Positions 19,785 to 30,439 are shown, counted from the stretch's first letter. The stretch is DNA of 64,000 bases from Mesostigma viride (GCA_009746045.1 RPFO01000667.1:2402317-2466316), one strand, 5' to 3'. The notes: generated by a model not told the origin, from the letters alone. A program made the numbers and translations.

Positions 19785-22151
19785 CAGAAACCATGGCAGC
19801 ACAAATATCCAGATCCTCGTGAAATGTCCCATCAGATCCCTTCTTCTAGAGAGGGCGTCTGGCACCACATTCTGTGATCCTGGGACATACTGCACAGAGA
19901 AAGGATAGAATCCCCCTAGGTACTCCATCCACCCAGCCATCCTCTTACTCATCCTACTCTGTTCTAGCACGTGCACCAAGGGCCTGTGGTCAGTCATCAG
20001 GGTGATAGACTCTTGCCCTAGCCCATCTGTAGCACTGCTAGCCACAGAAAACTGAGCTCCCTTCAACAGATGCTCCCACTTGTGACATGCTACCACTAAA
20101 CCCAGCAACTCCTGCTCGTGTACAGGGTAGTTACGTTCAGCTGAGCTCATGGTTTTAGACATGTACTCCACTGGCTGTGGTCCATAGCCATGGTCTTGCA
20201 TCAGCACAGCACCTATGGCGCCTTGAGAGGCATCTGACCTAACCTGATAAGGTAGATCTGGGTTGGGACCCACTAGCACAGGGGTGGATGTGAGCTTCTG
20301 CTTCAACAGGTCAAAGGCCTGCTGACACCTATCTGTCCACTCAAACTGAACATCCTTCTTGATTAACTCAAGCAAGGGGGTGGAGATGGCAGCCATGTCA
20401 GGGATAAAACGCCTGTACCACCCCACCATGCCCAGGAAGGACTTGACATCATGTGCAGACTGCAACACAGGCCACTCAAGGATGGCAGCAATCTTAGCAT
20501 TGTCAGGTGTCATACCCAAGGAACTCAACTTGTACCCTAGGAACCCCACTTCATGCCCCCACTCCACCTTAGACCTCTTGACAGACAAGTGGTAGTGCTG
20601 GATGACCTTCAGGACCTCCTCCACGTTCTCCAGATGCTCCTTGAACGTCTTTGAGTGCACCAGGATGTCGTCCATGTAGGCCACCACGCAGGTCCTGAAC
20701 ACGGGTCTTGCAGGGTCACACAGGTGGGCAATGTCTTTGAACCTGGGATTCCTGAGATCAGGGGAGATCTGAGGCAGAGAGTTCCCTGTCAGATGGCCAA
20801 AGATAGCATTCACAAACATCTGCATAGTAGCTGGGCTGTTGGAGGCCCCCATGGGCATCACAGTCCACTGGAACTGACCCCAGGGTGTGGAGAATGCAGT
20901 TTTTGGAATGTCCTCAGTAGCTATCCTGATCTGCCAGAACGCGTGTCTAAGGTCAAACTTGGTGAAGTAAGATGATCCAGCTGTCCTCTCTAGCAGCTCA
21001 TCAATCCGTGGCAAGGGATACTTGGACTTCACTGTGACCTTGTTCAGGCCTCTCAGATCAATGCACAACCGCCATCCACCATCATGCTTGGGGACAAGCA
21101 AACACCCAGAGCTGAAAGGACTATTGGCAGGAAGAATGAGTCCAGCTTCCAACAGGCCTGTCAAGATCACCTTCAGCTCTGCCATCTCAGCTGGCCCCAT
21201 CCTGTACATGGGAACAAAGGGAGGCCTGGCACCATCCACAAGCTTGATGACATGAGTGATTGGCCCTTCAGGAGGGTACTGTGGCATTTTGTCCTCAAAA
21301 ATGGCAGCAAACCTGTCCAAAAGGGCATCATGCAGCTTCTGCTCCTCCTCTGTGACAGCTGGTACTGGGTTCACAGCATTCACCGTGTGGCCATGAGTCT
21401 CATCAGAGGGTGAGTTAGGAACCAGCTGTAAGAGAAAGACGTGTTCCACTGGGTAAGTAGCCAGGTAAGACAAGGTGTGATTGGCAGACCATACGTGCTT
21501 AAGTAATGCAGCACGTTTCTCTTCCAGTGAAGGCACCTTGACGTCCTCCTTGGCACCTGCAACCCCTCTCCCATCATTGACAGCCTCATTAGTAGAACAG
21601 CACTCTGTGACTGGTCTTTCTCCCCCCTTAATCACTGTGGTGGCGTCCCACACTGACCCATCCTGAAACTGCACCACCTTCTCAGACCACAAGATGGCAG
21701 GATTAGCAGACTCCAACCATGGCATCCCCAGAATCACATCAGCAGCAGTGAGTGGAATGACATCTGCTGTGACAGACAAGGTTTGACGTGAGCACACTTG
21801 AAAAAGCAGTTGCACGTAGCCAGGTGAGTTACTCTGCCTACCATCAGAATATTGGACCTTAACAGGCACAGGGTGGGGGAGCACTGGTAGATGCAGCTCC
21901 TGCACCAAGGAAGTGGAAATGTAGTTACTTCCTGCACCTGAGTCAATCATGAAGAGACATAAAGGCTGAGCCAAAGGGACTGGCACGTTCAACAGCCTAG
22001 CCTGGAACTTCAAGAGTTGACTGGGAATAGGAGGGCCCAATGGGGTGGTGGAATCAGAGGCAGACAAGTTGTTCACAGGACGGACATGCACAGCAGGCAA
22101 ACCAGTTAACTCCACCGCTGGACGTAGTCCTGGGGGCTCCACTAGTTTTTT
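19785..22151 (-). CDS. Gypsy pol: protease, reverse transcriptase, RNase H
   Basis: About 786 codons. Aspartic protease: FMIDSGAGSNYIS and ADVILGMPWL (about residues 65-145). RT: LCIDLRGLNKVT, FTKFDLRHAFWQI and the catalytic VAYMDDILVHSK box. RNase H: VRSDASQGAIGAVL, HEQELLGLV and LMTDHRPLVH, ending VVPDALSRR. The frame has no ATG at its start; it opens just after a TGA and directly follows a heptamer A AAA AAC, so expression by -1 frameshifting from gag is likely. All catalytic residues I checked are present. Confidence 0.9.
22145..22151 (-). promoter_or_regulatory. Canonical -1 frameshift heptamer A AAA AAC
   Basis: On the minus strand the frame ending ...PELPKN reads CCA AAA AAC TAG. Slipping one base back on the heptamer gives CTA GTG GAG CCC, exactly the pol frame. 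The X XXY YYZ pattern and the adjacent stop codon are typical of retroelement gag-pol frameshift sites. Confidence 0.65.
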
Positions 22152-22504
22152 GGCAGCTCAGGAGGATGATCTGAAGACGAGCTCCCCACTGAAGGCTGCA
22201 CCTGCTGATCCTCTATGCCGTCTGCCTCCCCTTCTCCCTCCTCCTCCTCTGCTAGGAGGTGCCACAGGGCGTTGACCATCCGACGCCTGTCTTGCCTGCT
22301 GAAGCCCTTGGGCTGGAATGGTCCCTTGCCCGAAGCCTGGAAGTTGGGTCTAAACCCAGGCTGTGCCCTGTGGTCGCTCTGGCTCACCCCAGGAGGGAAG
22401 GTGGATGGTCTGGTGAATGGAAGAACCCCCTGAGGACCCTTGGTGTCGCTGGGAACTGGTCTCGCTTGGGGCAATCCCGTGCAAAGTGTCCCAGCTGGCC
22501 ACAC
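22145..22504 (-). CDS. C-terminal extension of gag in a second frame
   Basis: An open frame overlapping the end of the main gag frame. It encodes a basic stretch (FSRQDRRRMVNALWHLL) and an acidic tail (EEEEGEGEADG), then the slippery heptamer and TAG. It is in the -1 frame relative to the zinc-knuckle frame, so the present copy probably carries one indel within about 22384-22500 (a G run near 22430 is a candidate). Confidence 0.45.
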
Positions 22505-23889
22505 GTGAAACAGGCTCCTTTGGACTGCTCCATGGCACTGAGCTCCTCCATCACAGCGTTCAGCTGGTTCAGGGGCTTCTTAACAGCAGGCGCCTGGTTG
22601 CCTGCAGCAGGCTCCCACTTGAGGGAAAAGTCAGGGACACGGCACAGCGTGAGGGCATAAGACAGCACAGTATCCCACTTCCACTCGACATAGTCGAAAG
22701 GGGAGAAATGCTTGTCAATATCCACCCTGACTTGAGGGGAGAGCCCATGCAGAAACCTGTGAAGAGCTTCAGAATCAGAGCACTGGGGGATTTTGGCCCT
22801 CAGGTTGGTAAACGTCTCTACGTATTGTGGTAGTGTCAGGCCGGACTGAGTACAGTTGGCCAACGCGTCCCGGTCCAGACGGAGCTGGTCCTGGGGAAGG
22901 AGAAAACGTCGAAATGAAAGCATGAGAGATGGCAAATCCTTGCAAGTATTACCTGCCGAGGATCGTAAAAACTCATCAAACCTGTCGGCTGCACTGTCGC
23001 TCATTCGCTGTCGAACCATCTTCTTCTGGATGTCCAGGGAAAGTCGTTCTTCCGCTCGTTTGCCGTAGTTAGCAAAGTGGATAGCGAACACATCCTGGAA
23101 TCGAGTAGAGAAATGATCGAAACTGCGGTGGGTTAGATTGGTGAGCGACAGCTTGTCTACGGATTCGATTTTTGGAAATGGCGGGGCGGAACCTTGATGC
23201 GGTGGTATAGTGACGGTCACGGGGACGTCGCTGGCGGGGGTGGTGAAGGTGACCGAGGTCGTCTGCGCTGGATCCTGCCTATCGCTATCCTGCGTCTCAT
23301 TCCTCGTAGTAACTGCGGTACTATTAGGTAAAACCCTTCCGTCACCCAACCGAGGAGCCTCTCTCCCCAATCCAGCAACCATGTCACGCATGGCCGCCTC
23401 CTCCTCCTCAATTCTCTGACGAAGTCTTCCCACATCCTGTTCCACCTCCTCCACCATCTTTCTATACATCGCTGCGTGTTGTTCATCGTGTAATAATCTG
23501 ATTTTAGCTGCTGAGAGGCGATCCGCTGCAAGTCTGGTCCCGTCTCTTCCAGGCGTGGTATTTAGCGGGAAAAGAAATGAAGAAGATGCACTCCGCACAG
23601 GACTCGTTCGCGCGCTTGGAATCCTGGGCGACAGTGACGCTCCTCGACCCACGCCTGTCAGCGATGGCTCGCCTGGTTGGAGACCAGATGCAATGACGGA
23701 AAACTTGGGCCCTATGGACAACGAGGGCCGCCTCACTTCAGACATAGAAGTACGGTTGAAATCAAGTTGACGCCGTGGAGTACGAGCAGTTGTCTCAGCA
23801 CCTTCCCTAGCAATGGGTTCCAGAGATGATGACGGATCCAAACCTTGATTAGTAGGGGGTAAAGGTGATTGTGTCTTCGAACTACTCAT
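22384..23889 (-). CDS. Gypsy gag with CCHC zinc knuckle
   Basis: 501 codons from an ATG. The N-terminal ~110 residues are low complexity. A coiled-coil stretch (EEVEQDVGRLRQRIEEEE) follows, then a retrotransposon-gag capsid domain (about residues 240-410, with YVETFTNLRAKIPQ and LHRFLHGLSPQVR). Near the end is the nucleic-acid-binding knuckle CFTCGQLGHFARDC, which fits C-x2-C-x4-H-x4-C. The product would form the particle that packages the RNA. Confidence 0.85.
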   Translation of the reverse strand: MSSSKTQSPLPPTNQGLDPSSSLEPIAREGAETTARTPRRQLDFNRTSMSEVRRPSLSIGPKFSVIASGLQPGEPSLTGVGRGASLSPRIPSARTSPVRSASSSFLFPLNTTPGRDGTRLAADRLSAAKIRLLHDEQHAAMYRKMVEEVEQDVGRLRQRIEEEEAAMRDMVAGLGREAPRLGDGRVLPNSTAVTTRNETQDSDRQDPAQTTSVTFTTPASDVPVTVTIPPHQGSAPPFPKIESVDKLSLTNLTHRSFDHFSTRFQDVFAIHFANYGKRAEERLSLDIQKKMVRQRMSDSAADRFDEFLRSSAGNTCKDLPSLMLSFRRFLLPQDQLRLDRDALANCTQSGLTLPQYVETFTNLRAKIPQCSDSEALHRFLHGLSPQVRVDIDKHFSPFDYVEWKWDTVLSYALTLCRVPDFSLKWEPAAGNQAPAVKKPLNQLNAVMEELSAMEQSKGACFTCGQLGHFARDCPKRDQFPATPRVLRGFFHSPDHPPSLLG

Positions 23890-24097
23890 ACTTCCACATG
23901 GAGTCGCGATCGTCTGCCTAGTAGAGACAACGGTTACGGCTGACTTCTAGTGTTACAGAGCAAGACAGTCACATCAGGATGTGTCTCAGTCTGTAACACC
24001 GTAAGTTTTCCGCAACTCTATGAATCTTCTCGGATGACAGACATCTGATCAACGTTGTACTACCCGGAAGGTTGCGACTTCAAGAGAAACACCAAAG

Positions 24098-24117
24098 TAG
24101 AGATCCTCCGATACCAA
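24098..24117 (-). promoter_or_regulatory. Primer binding site of the Gypsy element
   Basis: Read on the minus strand, TGGTATCGGAGGATC directly follows the 5' LTR. It resembles the TGGTATCAGAGC primer site used with initiator methionine tRNA by many plant retrotransposons. Confidence 0.65.
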
Positions 24118-24900
24118 TGTAACGACTAAAAATGATCATCACATCATCCACAGTCCAATATGAAAGATCTTTTACCTGGGTTGCTTTCCTGAGTTGCAGA
24201 ACTTCAAGTATCCGAGCAACGTTGAGATGGAAATTCCACAGCACGTGATTTAGGGAATCACAACCCCTTGTAGACACAAAGACAAGCTCGTGTATAGACG
24301 ACCTCTGTGGAACTGAAGGACGTCTATAGCCAAGGGGCTCTTATGGATTGGACAACAAAGCCAAGCTTTATTATACCATGGTGAATCAAAACCAACGTAG
24401 CAACAATGGCGACCCCACGTCCTTGATATCGACGTGCTTGTCGAGCTTGCTCCAACCTTAGCCTGAAGAGAACCAATCAGAACCATGGAATCCTATACAA
24501 GATCTTCGTATCCATCCTAGTCACACAAAACAGAACAACACCACACACAGCCTGGCAGAATCTTTTCATGAGATCCTAAATCTGTCGTGAGCACTGAAGT
24601 CCCAAAGGAGCATTTAAGACTCAATAGTACCAACTAACAAACTACAACCCCACGTGGATCAGGCCACGACCAATGAGGGCTCCTATCAGCAGTATCAGCC
24701 AACAAACTACAACCCTACGTGGATCAGGCCACGACCAATGAGGGTTCCTATCAGTTGGCTGACAAAGTATCAGTCAGCTCCAAGTACCGTCGTCTTAGAA
24801 ACCTCATAACTTTCTCAATACTGATCCAAAAGTCCTCGAATAAAAGCCAAACATTCACAAAACAAAGGATGTAACAACAAAGTCATTTTTGCTTGTTACA
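24118..24900 (-). repeat. 5' LTR of the Gypsy element (783 bp)
   Basis: It matches 15450-16230, with a few substitutions and 1-4 base indels seen (for example TATATAGCC against TATAGCC). It is followed by GGGAC at 24901-24905. Confidence 0.9.
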
Positions 24901-24905
24901 GGGAC

Positions 24906-25640
24906 AAGGATTTTGTTCTCAAACGCCAGGGCAAGGGTCTCGGAGGTCTCGTCCTGCAGCGGGTCGAAGTGCTTGACTATGACGTTAAGGCTGCGCTTGG
25001 CGAGCTCGGCCTCCTCGCGGAGGTCCAGCGTCTGCTGCTTAAGCTGGGCGGCGACGGCGGAGGTGGTGGAGGTGGCGTGTTGCTTAAGCATGTCCGCCCA
25101 GGGGCGGGATCGATGGGAGGAGCATCGCCGGCAGGGCCAGCAGGGGCTGGCCGAGCGGCGATGTCCTTCACCGCCTGAGCAGTGATGCCGGCGGTGTTCT
25201 GCAAGCATTCGATGGCTATGGCATTGTCCTGCAGGCGCTTGTCGATGGCGAGAAGCTGGGCCGTGAGGGCGTCGGTTGTGGTGGAGGTGGAGGCGAGGAG
25301 CTTGGAGGTGGCGGTGGTGGTGGAGGAGAGGATGGGAAGCTCGGCAGCCAACGTGCCGCCCATGGCCGCCACATCTGCGGCCAGGGGTGTCACGTGCTGT
25401 TCGATGGCGTTGTTGATGATGGAGCAAATTTCGGAGATGGAGGGGGGGGCCCAGATGTCGGCGACAGAGCGCCCTAGGAGGCAGCAGAGGGCGAGGAGCT
25501 GAACTTAGGCGGGGGCGGGAGTAGCTGGACAGATCCGACGGGGAATCCATGCGGGTAGGCATAATGATGCGGCCTTGGACGTAAAAGTGCTTGCACAGGG
25601 CAAGAAGCGAGGTGCGCGACCCGAAGAACACGGCGTTCAT
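24906..25640 (-). pseudogene. LINE ORF1-like protein, N-terminal half
   Basis: The minus strand encodes a helical, Ala/Gln-rich segment in one frame (AQLLAIDKRLQDNAIAIE) and LKQQTLDLREEAELAKRSLN then VIVKHFDPLQDETSETLALA in another, so at least one frameshift is present. The arrangement, a coiled coil then an RNA-binding-like fold, fits LINE ORF1 proteins. The gene continues at 15449 after the Gypsy insertion. Confidence 0.55.
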
Positions 25641-25644
25641 AAAC

Positions 25645-26290
25645 TGGATGGAATGGATGGTATAAGCTATCTAGGTCCTAGTTACAGGGGTGTGGGCACC
25701 GCGGCCCGAATCGCTATGAATGCCATACTTGGTCACACGCGGAGCCCCCACAGGCTTGGGGGTGGTCTCCTTCATCACTACTTGCCATCTATCCTTGCGC
25801 ACCATCTGCCTCCATTAAAATTAAATTAAATTAAATTATAACATGCCTCCGTGGGGAGATCATCTGCCTCCATATTACAGACAAACCAGGAGGCGTGAGC
25901 CCGTCACGTCTAGTGTAGCACATGTCCATGCCGAGTCTATCACGATAAGTCCACGGGTGGCGGCCCTGCCGCGCGCGGCCGGGGGCACGCCAGGTGAGGA
26001 CATATCGCCCAGGCTGGGTGGGCTGGGTGCCAGCTAGTCTATCTGATGTATCTACCTGATCTGTGCGGGCCAGGTGCCCGGCTAGGCCTGTGCCTAATAA
26101 TGTGGGAAACATAGGGCAAATCAGCGTACAAATCCTCATTACTAATGTGCAAACCAAAGGGGATGTTAAGGGCCTTGCGCAGCATCTTGGTGACGTTGCC
26201 GTCGAGTCGTTGCTCCAGCTCCTGCGTCAGTGTCCAGGTCTCGGCGCCGTATGTCAGGATCGTCATACACATGACAAGTATACACATGAC
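25645..26290 (-). pseudogene. LINE 3' end, 5'-truncated relic
   Basis: Minus-strand pieces read ILTYGAETWTLTQELEQRLD, a motif typical of the segment after LINE RT domains, then PGRYVLTWRAPGRARQGRHPW and a 3' tail near 25655. A closely related copy lies inverted at 61610-61990. Both are fragments without the RT catalytic part. Confidence 0.6.
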
Positions 26291-26504
26291 TAGGGAAAAA
26301 AAAAATCCCTAGATGTTATGACGTGTTCTATAAATAGCTCGATCACAACGCAAGTGTATCGCGTCCTTTAAAAAATAAATAAATAAAATTAACACGGGTT
26401 CAATTATTAAAAGTGAGACCCCATCCCATCTCCTGATTTATTACCATATTAATTCACCATATTAATTAACCATATTAATTAACGAAAAAACGTAAAGACG
26501 TCAG

Positions 26505-26645
26505 TCCTATAGTCAGCCAAAATTGGTGCGAGAGGTCCCCAGTTCGATTCCGGCCTGGATTCATTTGCAGATCGCGTTTTCCGCGGACCGGCACTGAACG
26601 CAAATGGTTTTCACCTTTGCGGCGTGCCAAATCAGAATATTAATT
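26505..26645 (+). mobile_element. tRNA-related SINE, copy 1
   Basis: It contains AGTTCGATTCC (26541-26551), a good match to the RNA polymerase III B box, preceded by an A-box-like AGTCAGCC..TTGG. A non-tRNA body follows (TTCATTTGCAGATCGCGTTT, CGGCACTGAACGCAAA). The same body and B box occur on the other strand at 31921-32030. Two independent copies sharing a promoter-like head support a SINE family. Confidence 0.55.
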
Positions 26646-26980
26646 AACACTTAACAGCGTTTAGTACCATTAATTATGAGTATGCTCCTGTTTTCTCCCC
26701 ACGGGCCCCGCGGCGCGTTGCTAGCCAGGGTAGAAGTCCGCAGGTGGAGGTTATTGGTCCTGAGGATAGCCGCTACACTACCGCCTCGTCTGCCATTACA
26801 GTAGAGGACAGCTCGGATGAGGATTACATCCCCATCTAGTGCTTAACGGTTGGGGGATGATGCAGCCGATATTTGTGTAATTATTTTTCTAATGAGATTA
26901 GCATAGTACTCCGTGGCATGCCTTTGCGCATGACACGCAAGTACTTACTTACTTACTTACTTTACCATTAATTAATTTAT

Positions 26981-27020
26981 TAGACTCGTGCTCCCGTTGG
27001 GGAGTCACGGAGCATTAACC
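26981..27020 (+). repeat. Dispersed CTCGTGCTCCCGTTGGGGAG motif
   Basis: One of at least nine copies in the window, usually next to a TTAATTAA run and followed by TCACGGAGCATTAACCCC. Other copies are near 14348, 31628, 31696, 31783, 32845, 54983, 58266 and 63740. Confidence 0.7.
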
Positions 27021-27164
27021 CCGATGGATGGATGGATGGATGGGTGCAAACAGTCCTACCGGTCTAATCTATCTACAACAGCTATCTACAACATCTCTCT
27101 ATCTACATCAGCTACCTACAACAGCTTTAGTACCATATTGAGTCATACCATATGTTTCCCACAT

Positions 27165-27420
27165 TCTTAGGCACAGGCACCTAGGCCTAGCCAGGCACCT
27201 GGCCCGCACAGATCAGGTAGAAGCATCTGACTGAGGTAGCCGGCACAAAGCCCGCGCATTTTGTCCGATCGCGTGGCATACCCCAGGCCGCGTGCGGCCG
27301 GGCCGCTCTCCGTGGACTTTCCGTTATAGGCTAGGCATGGACATGTGCTACCCTAGAGGGGACGGGCTCACGCCCGGGGAGCCCCCTGGTTTATCTGTAA
27401 TATGGAGGTAGATGACTAGT
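27165..27420 (+). pseudogene. LINE 3' fragment
   Basis: It encodes broken HLARTDQV and a GTCCCCTCTAGGG-type end related to 61615-61830. There are several stops and frameshifts. Confidence 0.45.
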
Positions 27421-27429
27421 AAAGATAGG

Positions 27430-27840
27430 TGTTAGACGGTTTTTAAGTATCAACGCCATTCGGTGTCATGGCGAGGCATGAAGCACAAGAGACATGCCCA
27501 GGAAGCATACTTATCCATGGACGATTACTTCACCAATCCATTGGGCAATTGGGGTTAGCAGTTCCTGGCGCAATCCCTCACTGGCAGCTGGCCTAGCTAG
27601 GTCATGCCAAGATGTTGGCATGCCATGCATCCAGCACTATTTATGGCCTCATACCCAACTCTAATATACCTCAAGCCCATGACAACCTTGTTCTGAACCT
27701 TGATTGGAACCTGGACTTTGTTGTACAGTGGGGATATTATTTATTAGTTTGTTCTGCTCGTTCCTCCATTCCCACAACCAAGCATGCCCCCACCACTGGC
27801 ATGTCATAAACTACCGCCACTATACCAGCCACCCCCTAAA
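27430..27840. other. No gene seen
   Basis: This stretch lies between a LINE fragment and the 3' end of the sialyltransferase gene. It would contain that gene's 3' untranslated region. No clear polyadenylation motif was fixed. Confidence 0.4.
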
Positions 27841-27862
27841 GCGTTAACCAATCCGCTGCCCA

Positions 27863-29248
27863 TCAGTCGTAAATGCATGCCCGCCCGGCCGCCATCGCCT
27901 GCGCCAGCATCATATGCGCGAGCCCCGGCGCATGCAGCGCCTTGAGCATGGCGCCGCGGTTGAAGTACTTGCCGCCGCCTCGCGCGGTGAACCCATAGAA
28001 GTCCACACGCGAGCACAAGCCTGACGACAGCACGTTCAACGCCAGCTTCAAGCCACCCATCGGTGCGGCGAGATCCCCTGTGGCCGCCGCGTATGCACTA
28101 TAAGCGTCCATCATCATCTTGTTCGGGTAGCTGCTGGGCCAGAGCGTGGGCATGCCGCGAAAGGTGAGCGTCGGCTGCTCCTCCTTGCGCGAGAACTGTA
28201 GGTACTTTTCGAATCCCTTCCATGTGTAGAAGCGGCTCGGCCGTATCTTCTCACGCCCGTACTCTTTCTCCTCCGACCGCAACTTCCAATAGAACACATC
28301 CACGCGCGCGCCCACGTCGCCCTCGTACCCTCCGATGGGCGAGTTGTAACGGATAACAGTGTCGTGCGCGTCAATCTCCCTCCCACGCCGCGCATGCAGT
28401 AGGTTTATGCCGACCGCCACCACGGCGCAAGAGCCAAAGTCGCCTGGGGCCAGGTCAGGAAACAGGTCTAGGTAGCCCTCCGGCAGCTTCCCAGGGACCA
28501 GCCTCCCCGTGGCAGGGTCATTGCGGGAGAAGAAAACCTCAGGCCCGCGTGGCATGCCCATCTTGTTGCCCTGCTCTAGGTACTGGCGTACGCACTCGCG
28601 CGTCCAGAAGCCGCAGTGGGGCCCTGGCCCGCGGAACCATGACGAGATGTTGGCGCGTATTCCGTCCACCATCGACTGCGGCGGCAGCCGGAAGGGGGGC
28701 ACATACCCGCGGGGGTGCCTGCGCAGGGGGGCCGCCAACAGCCCCCTCCCAAGTGCCACATGCCACTGCGGAGAGGCCTGCGTGGTGGCAAGTGCCAGCA
28801 GTGAACGGCCTTGGCGGCCACGGCGCCCGCGACCGCGGCTTTGTGGCCGCCCTTTCTGCGGCCGGGAGGGTCGGCGGGGCGCCGGCCGAGCAGGCGAGCG
28901 AGGTGGCGGGCGTGGAGCCGATGCGCTGACCTTTTTCTCCTCAAAAGGGTCATCCACTTTCAGAATGTTCTGCAGCACCAGTGATGCTGGAGGTGCAGCA
29001 TTCTTGGAAGCGGCGAGGGAAGGTGGGGATGCGGGCGCGGGCTTGGGGAGGTATTCGCAAAATTCGGGGACGGTAAGGAGCGGGCAGCCAGCGCAGTTCG
29101 GCACATGTTTCTCAGGTCCCTTGATTCGGGAGCCGTTCCGCGGAGGTGGAGGCTGATCCCAAGCCGATGAAAGAGGTGGTGTGCTCTTCACTGTCCTAAT
29201 GGCTGCAAGATGCAAAAACCAGATGCATAAAGCCAGCTGTTTCCACAT
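27863..29248 (-). CDS. GT29-family sialyltransferase-like protein
   Basis: About 461 residues from the ATG at 29248; the frame is open 12 codons further up but without an ATG. It has a short cytoplasmic head, one membrane anchor (about residues 3-20, LALCIWFLHLAAI), a long Pro/Arg/Ala-rich stem to about residue 180, then the catalytic domain, the layout of a type II Golgi enzyme. Sialylmotif L is clear near residues 274-320 (CAVVAVGINLLHARRGREI, then HDTVIRYN), and motif S near 396-420 (GGLKLALNVLSSGL, then VDFYGF). A motif III-like KYF follows. The H-x4-E of motif VS reads HAPGLA, so the Glu appears lost. GT29 enzymes transfer sialic acid or a related acid from its CMP donor; the acceptor here is unknown. 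There is no intron within the frame, and no transposon similarity. Confidence 0.85.
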   Translation of the reverse strand: MWKQLALCIWFLHLAAIRTVKSTPPLSSAWDQPPPPRNGSRIKGPEKHVPNCAGCPLLTVPEFCEYLPKPAPASPPSLAASKNAAPPASLVLQNILKVDDPFEEKKVSASAPRPPPRSPARPAPRRPSRPQKGRPQSRGRGRRGRQGRSLLALATTQASPQWHVALGRGLLAAPLRRHPRGYVPPFRLPPQSMVDGIRANISSWFRGPGPHCGFWTRECVRQYLEQGNKMGMPRGPEVFFSRNDPATGRLVPGKLPEGYLDLFPDLAPGDFGSCAVVAVGINLLHARRGREIDAHDTVIRYNSPIGGYEGDVGARVDVFYWKLRSEEKEYGREKIRPSRFYTWKGFEKYLQFSRKEEQPTLTFRGMPTLWPSSYPNKMMMDAYSAYAAATGDLAAPMGGLKLALNVLSSGLCSRVDFYGFTARGGGKYFNRGAMLKALHAPGLAHMMLAQAMAAGRACIYD

Positions 29249-29372
29249 ACCGCCCAGCTGGAAACGGGCAGTCTGTGCTTTCAAGCCTAGAGGTGGCTGC
29301 GCCTGGCTGGCTGCCGAAAAAAAATGCTACATCGACAGGCTAAAATAAAGTTTACCGTTCTAAACGGCACAA

Positions 29373-29402
<30 letters not shown>
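29373..29402. repeat. (GT)n microsatellite
   Basis: About 15 tandem GT units upstream of the sialyltransferase gene. Confidence 0.9.
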
Positions 29403-29403
<1 letters not shown>

Positions 29404-30093
29404 ACCCAATAGCCACCCGGGGCTCCAGCCGTTCGGCAATATGACGCCCATCGCTGTCGGTTACTCCAAAAACCCGGACGGGTGATGAAAATCTGTGAAC
29501 ATTTTCAGGAACTAGTGTAGAAGAACGAGGAGAAGAGACTAAACGACCATATTTCTCACGCTTGTTCCGTCTAGGAAGTGAAGAAATAATTAATTCAACA
29601 TCATTATTGCCGGAACCTTGGGCAACAAATCTCGTGCTCAAGTTTCCTTCATGGAACTCATCACCAACTCACTGCACAGACAGTGCTAATTACAGTACTG
29701 TAGGGAGGTTAAACCCTACATAGGTAGGTTGCAGAAATGGTGGGGAAAACGAGTAATGATGACAGTACAGTCATTCACGCCTTAAGTTGGGTTCGAGGGT
29801 TTCTTCGGGTCAACCCAACTTAAGGCGTGAACCCAACTTAAGGCGTTAAGTTACCATAACTTGCGACCCCCCGCCCTGCTGATGGACTTTAGGGTGTCTT
29901 TTGATAGCTCTCGTCAAGGCCGATCGAACTGCACTAAAGCCGATCGAACGCACTGTCTTAAAGAATTCACCCCCAAGGTCGTATTCCGGGTCGAAACTAG
30001 GATGCAAGTCATCAAACCGGCTGTAGCCAGTAGCCGGCAGGTGAAGCCCCACACAACACGGTAGTACTAGCCAAACCTGCCTAACTTGGTGTG

Positions 30094-30285
30094 CTACATA
30101 TTAGGGCATGCGCGTTCATTTATGAGTAATCGTAAACAGTGCTGTGTTGCTGGTTTGAGAGCTTGCTTGGCCTTGCCACCCGCCTTCTCGCCTGTGGTGT
30201 CTCGTTTCTGCTTTTTGTTGGACGCTGCCCCGTTGCCCGAAAACAGTTCGTTCCATTTGGCCTTATCATCAGTTTTGTCGGCCAT
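30094..30285 (-). CDS. Short lysine-rich ORF inside the TIR element
   Basis: 63 codons from an ATG, beginning MADKTDDKAKWNELFSGNG and then basic (KKQKRDTTGEKAGGKAK). It could be the first exon or surviving start of a transposase, or a chance frame. No domain is recognised. Confidence 0.25.
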   Translation of the reverse strand: MADKTDDKAKWNELFSGNGAASNKKQKRDTTGEKAGGKAKQALKPATQHCLRLLINERACPNM

Positions 30286-30439
30286 TGCTTAGTTGTTGGG
30301 TCGCATTTATGATGGGTTCAAATGTGACGAACGCCTTTGAACCGACTACAGCATGACTGAAGCCGTTTGCCCATGTATACAATACCGCGTCAAGTTGTTG
30401 GGTAGCTTACTCCCCAGCTGAGAGCTAGGCCGACGCTGA

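Larger units (their letters stand above)
15450..24900 (-). mobile_element. Gypsy-type (chromovirus-like) LTR retrotransposon, nearly intact
   Basis: LTRs of 781 and 783 bp (TGTAAC...GTTACA) flank gag, protease-RT-RNase H, and integrase with a C-terminal chromodomain, all on the minus strand, plus an extra ORF region after integrase. The order PR-RT-RH-INT and the chromodomain place it with Gypsy chromoviruses. A primer site resembling initiator-Met tRNA and a polypurine tract are in place. The LTRs differ by a handful of substitutions and short indels, so it is young. Three in-frame stops between RNase H and integrase, and a frame break at the end of gag, argue against full activity of this copy. 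Confidence 0.9.

Noticed and set aside
26509-26560. Possible tRNA gene at the B-box
   Set aside because: No acceptor stem or anticodon arm can be closed, and the repeat body follows directly. SINE is the better reading.
29373-29402. (GT)n as a promoter element of the sialyltransferase gene
   Set aside because: An ordinary dinucleotide microsatellite; nothing in the sequence ties it to regulation.
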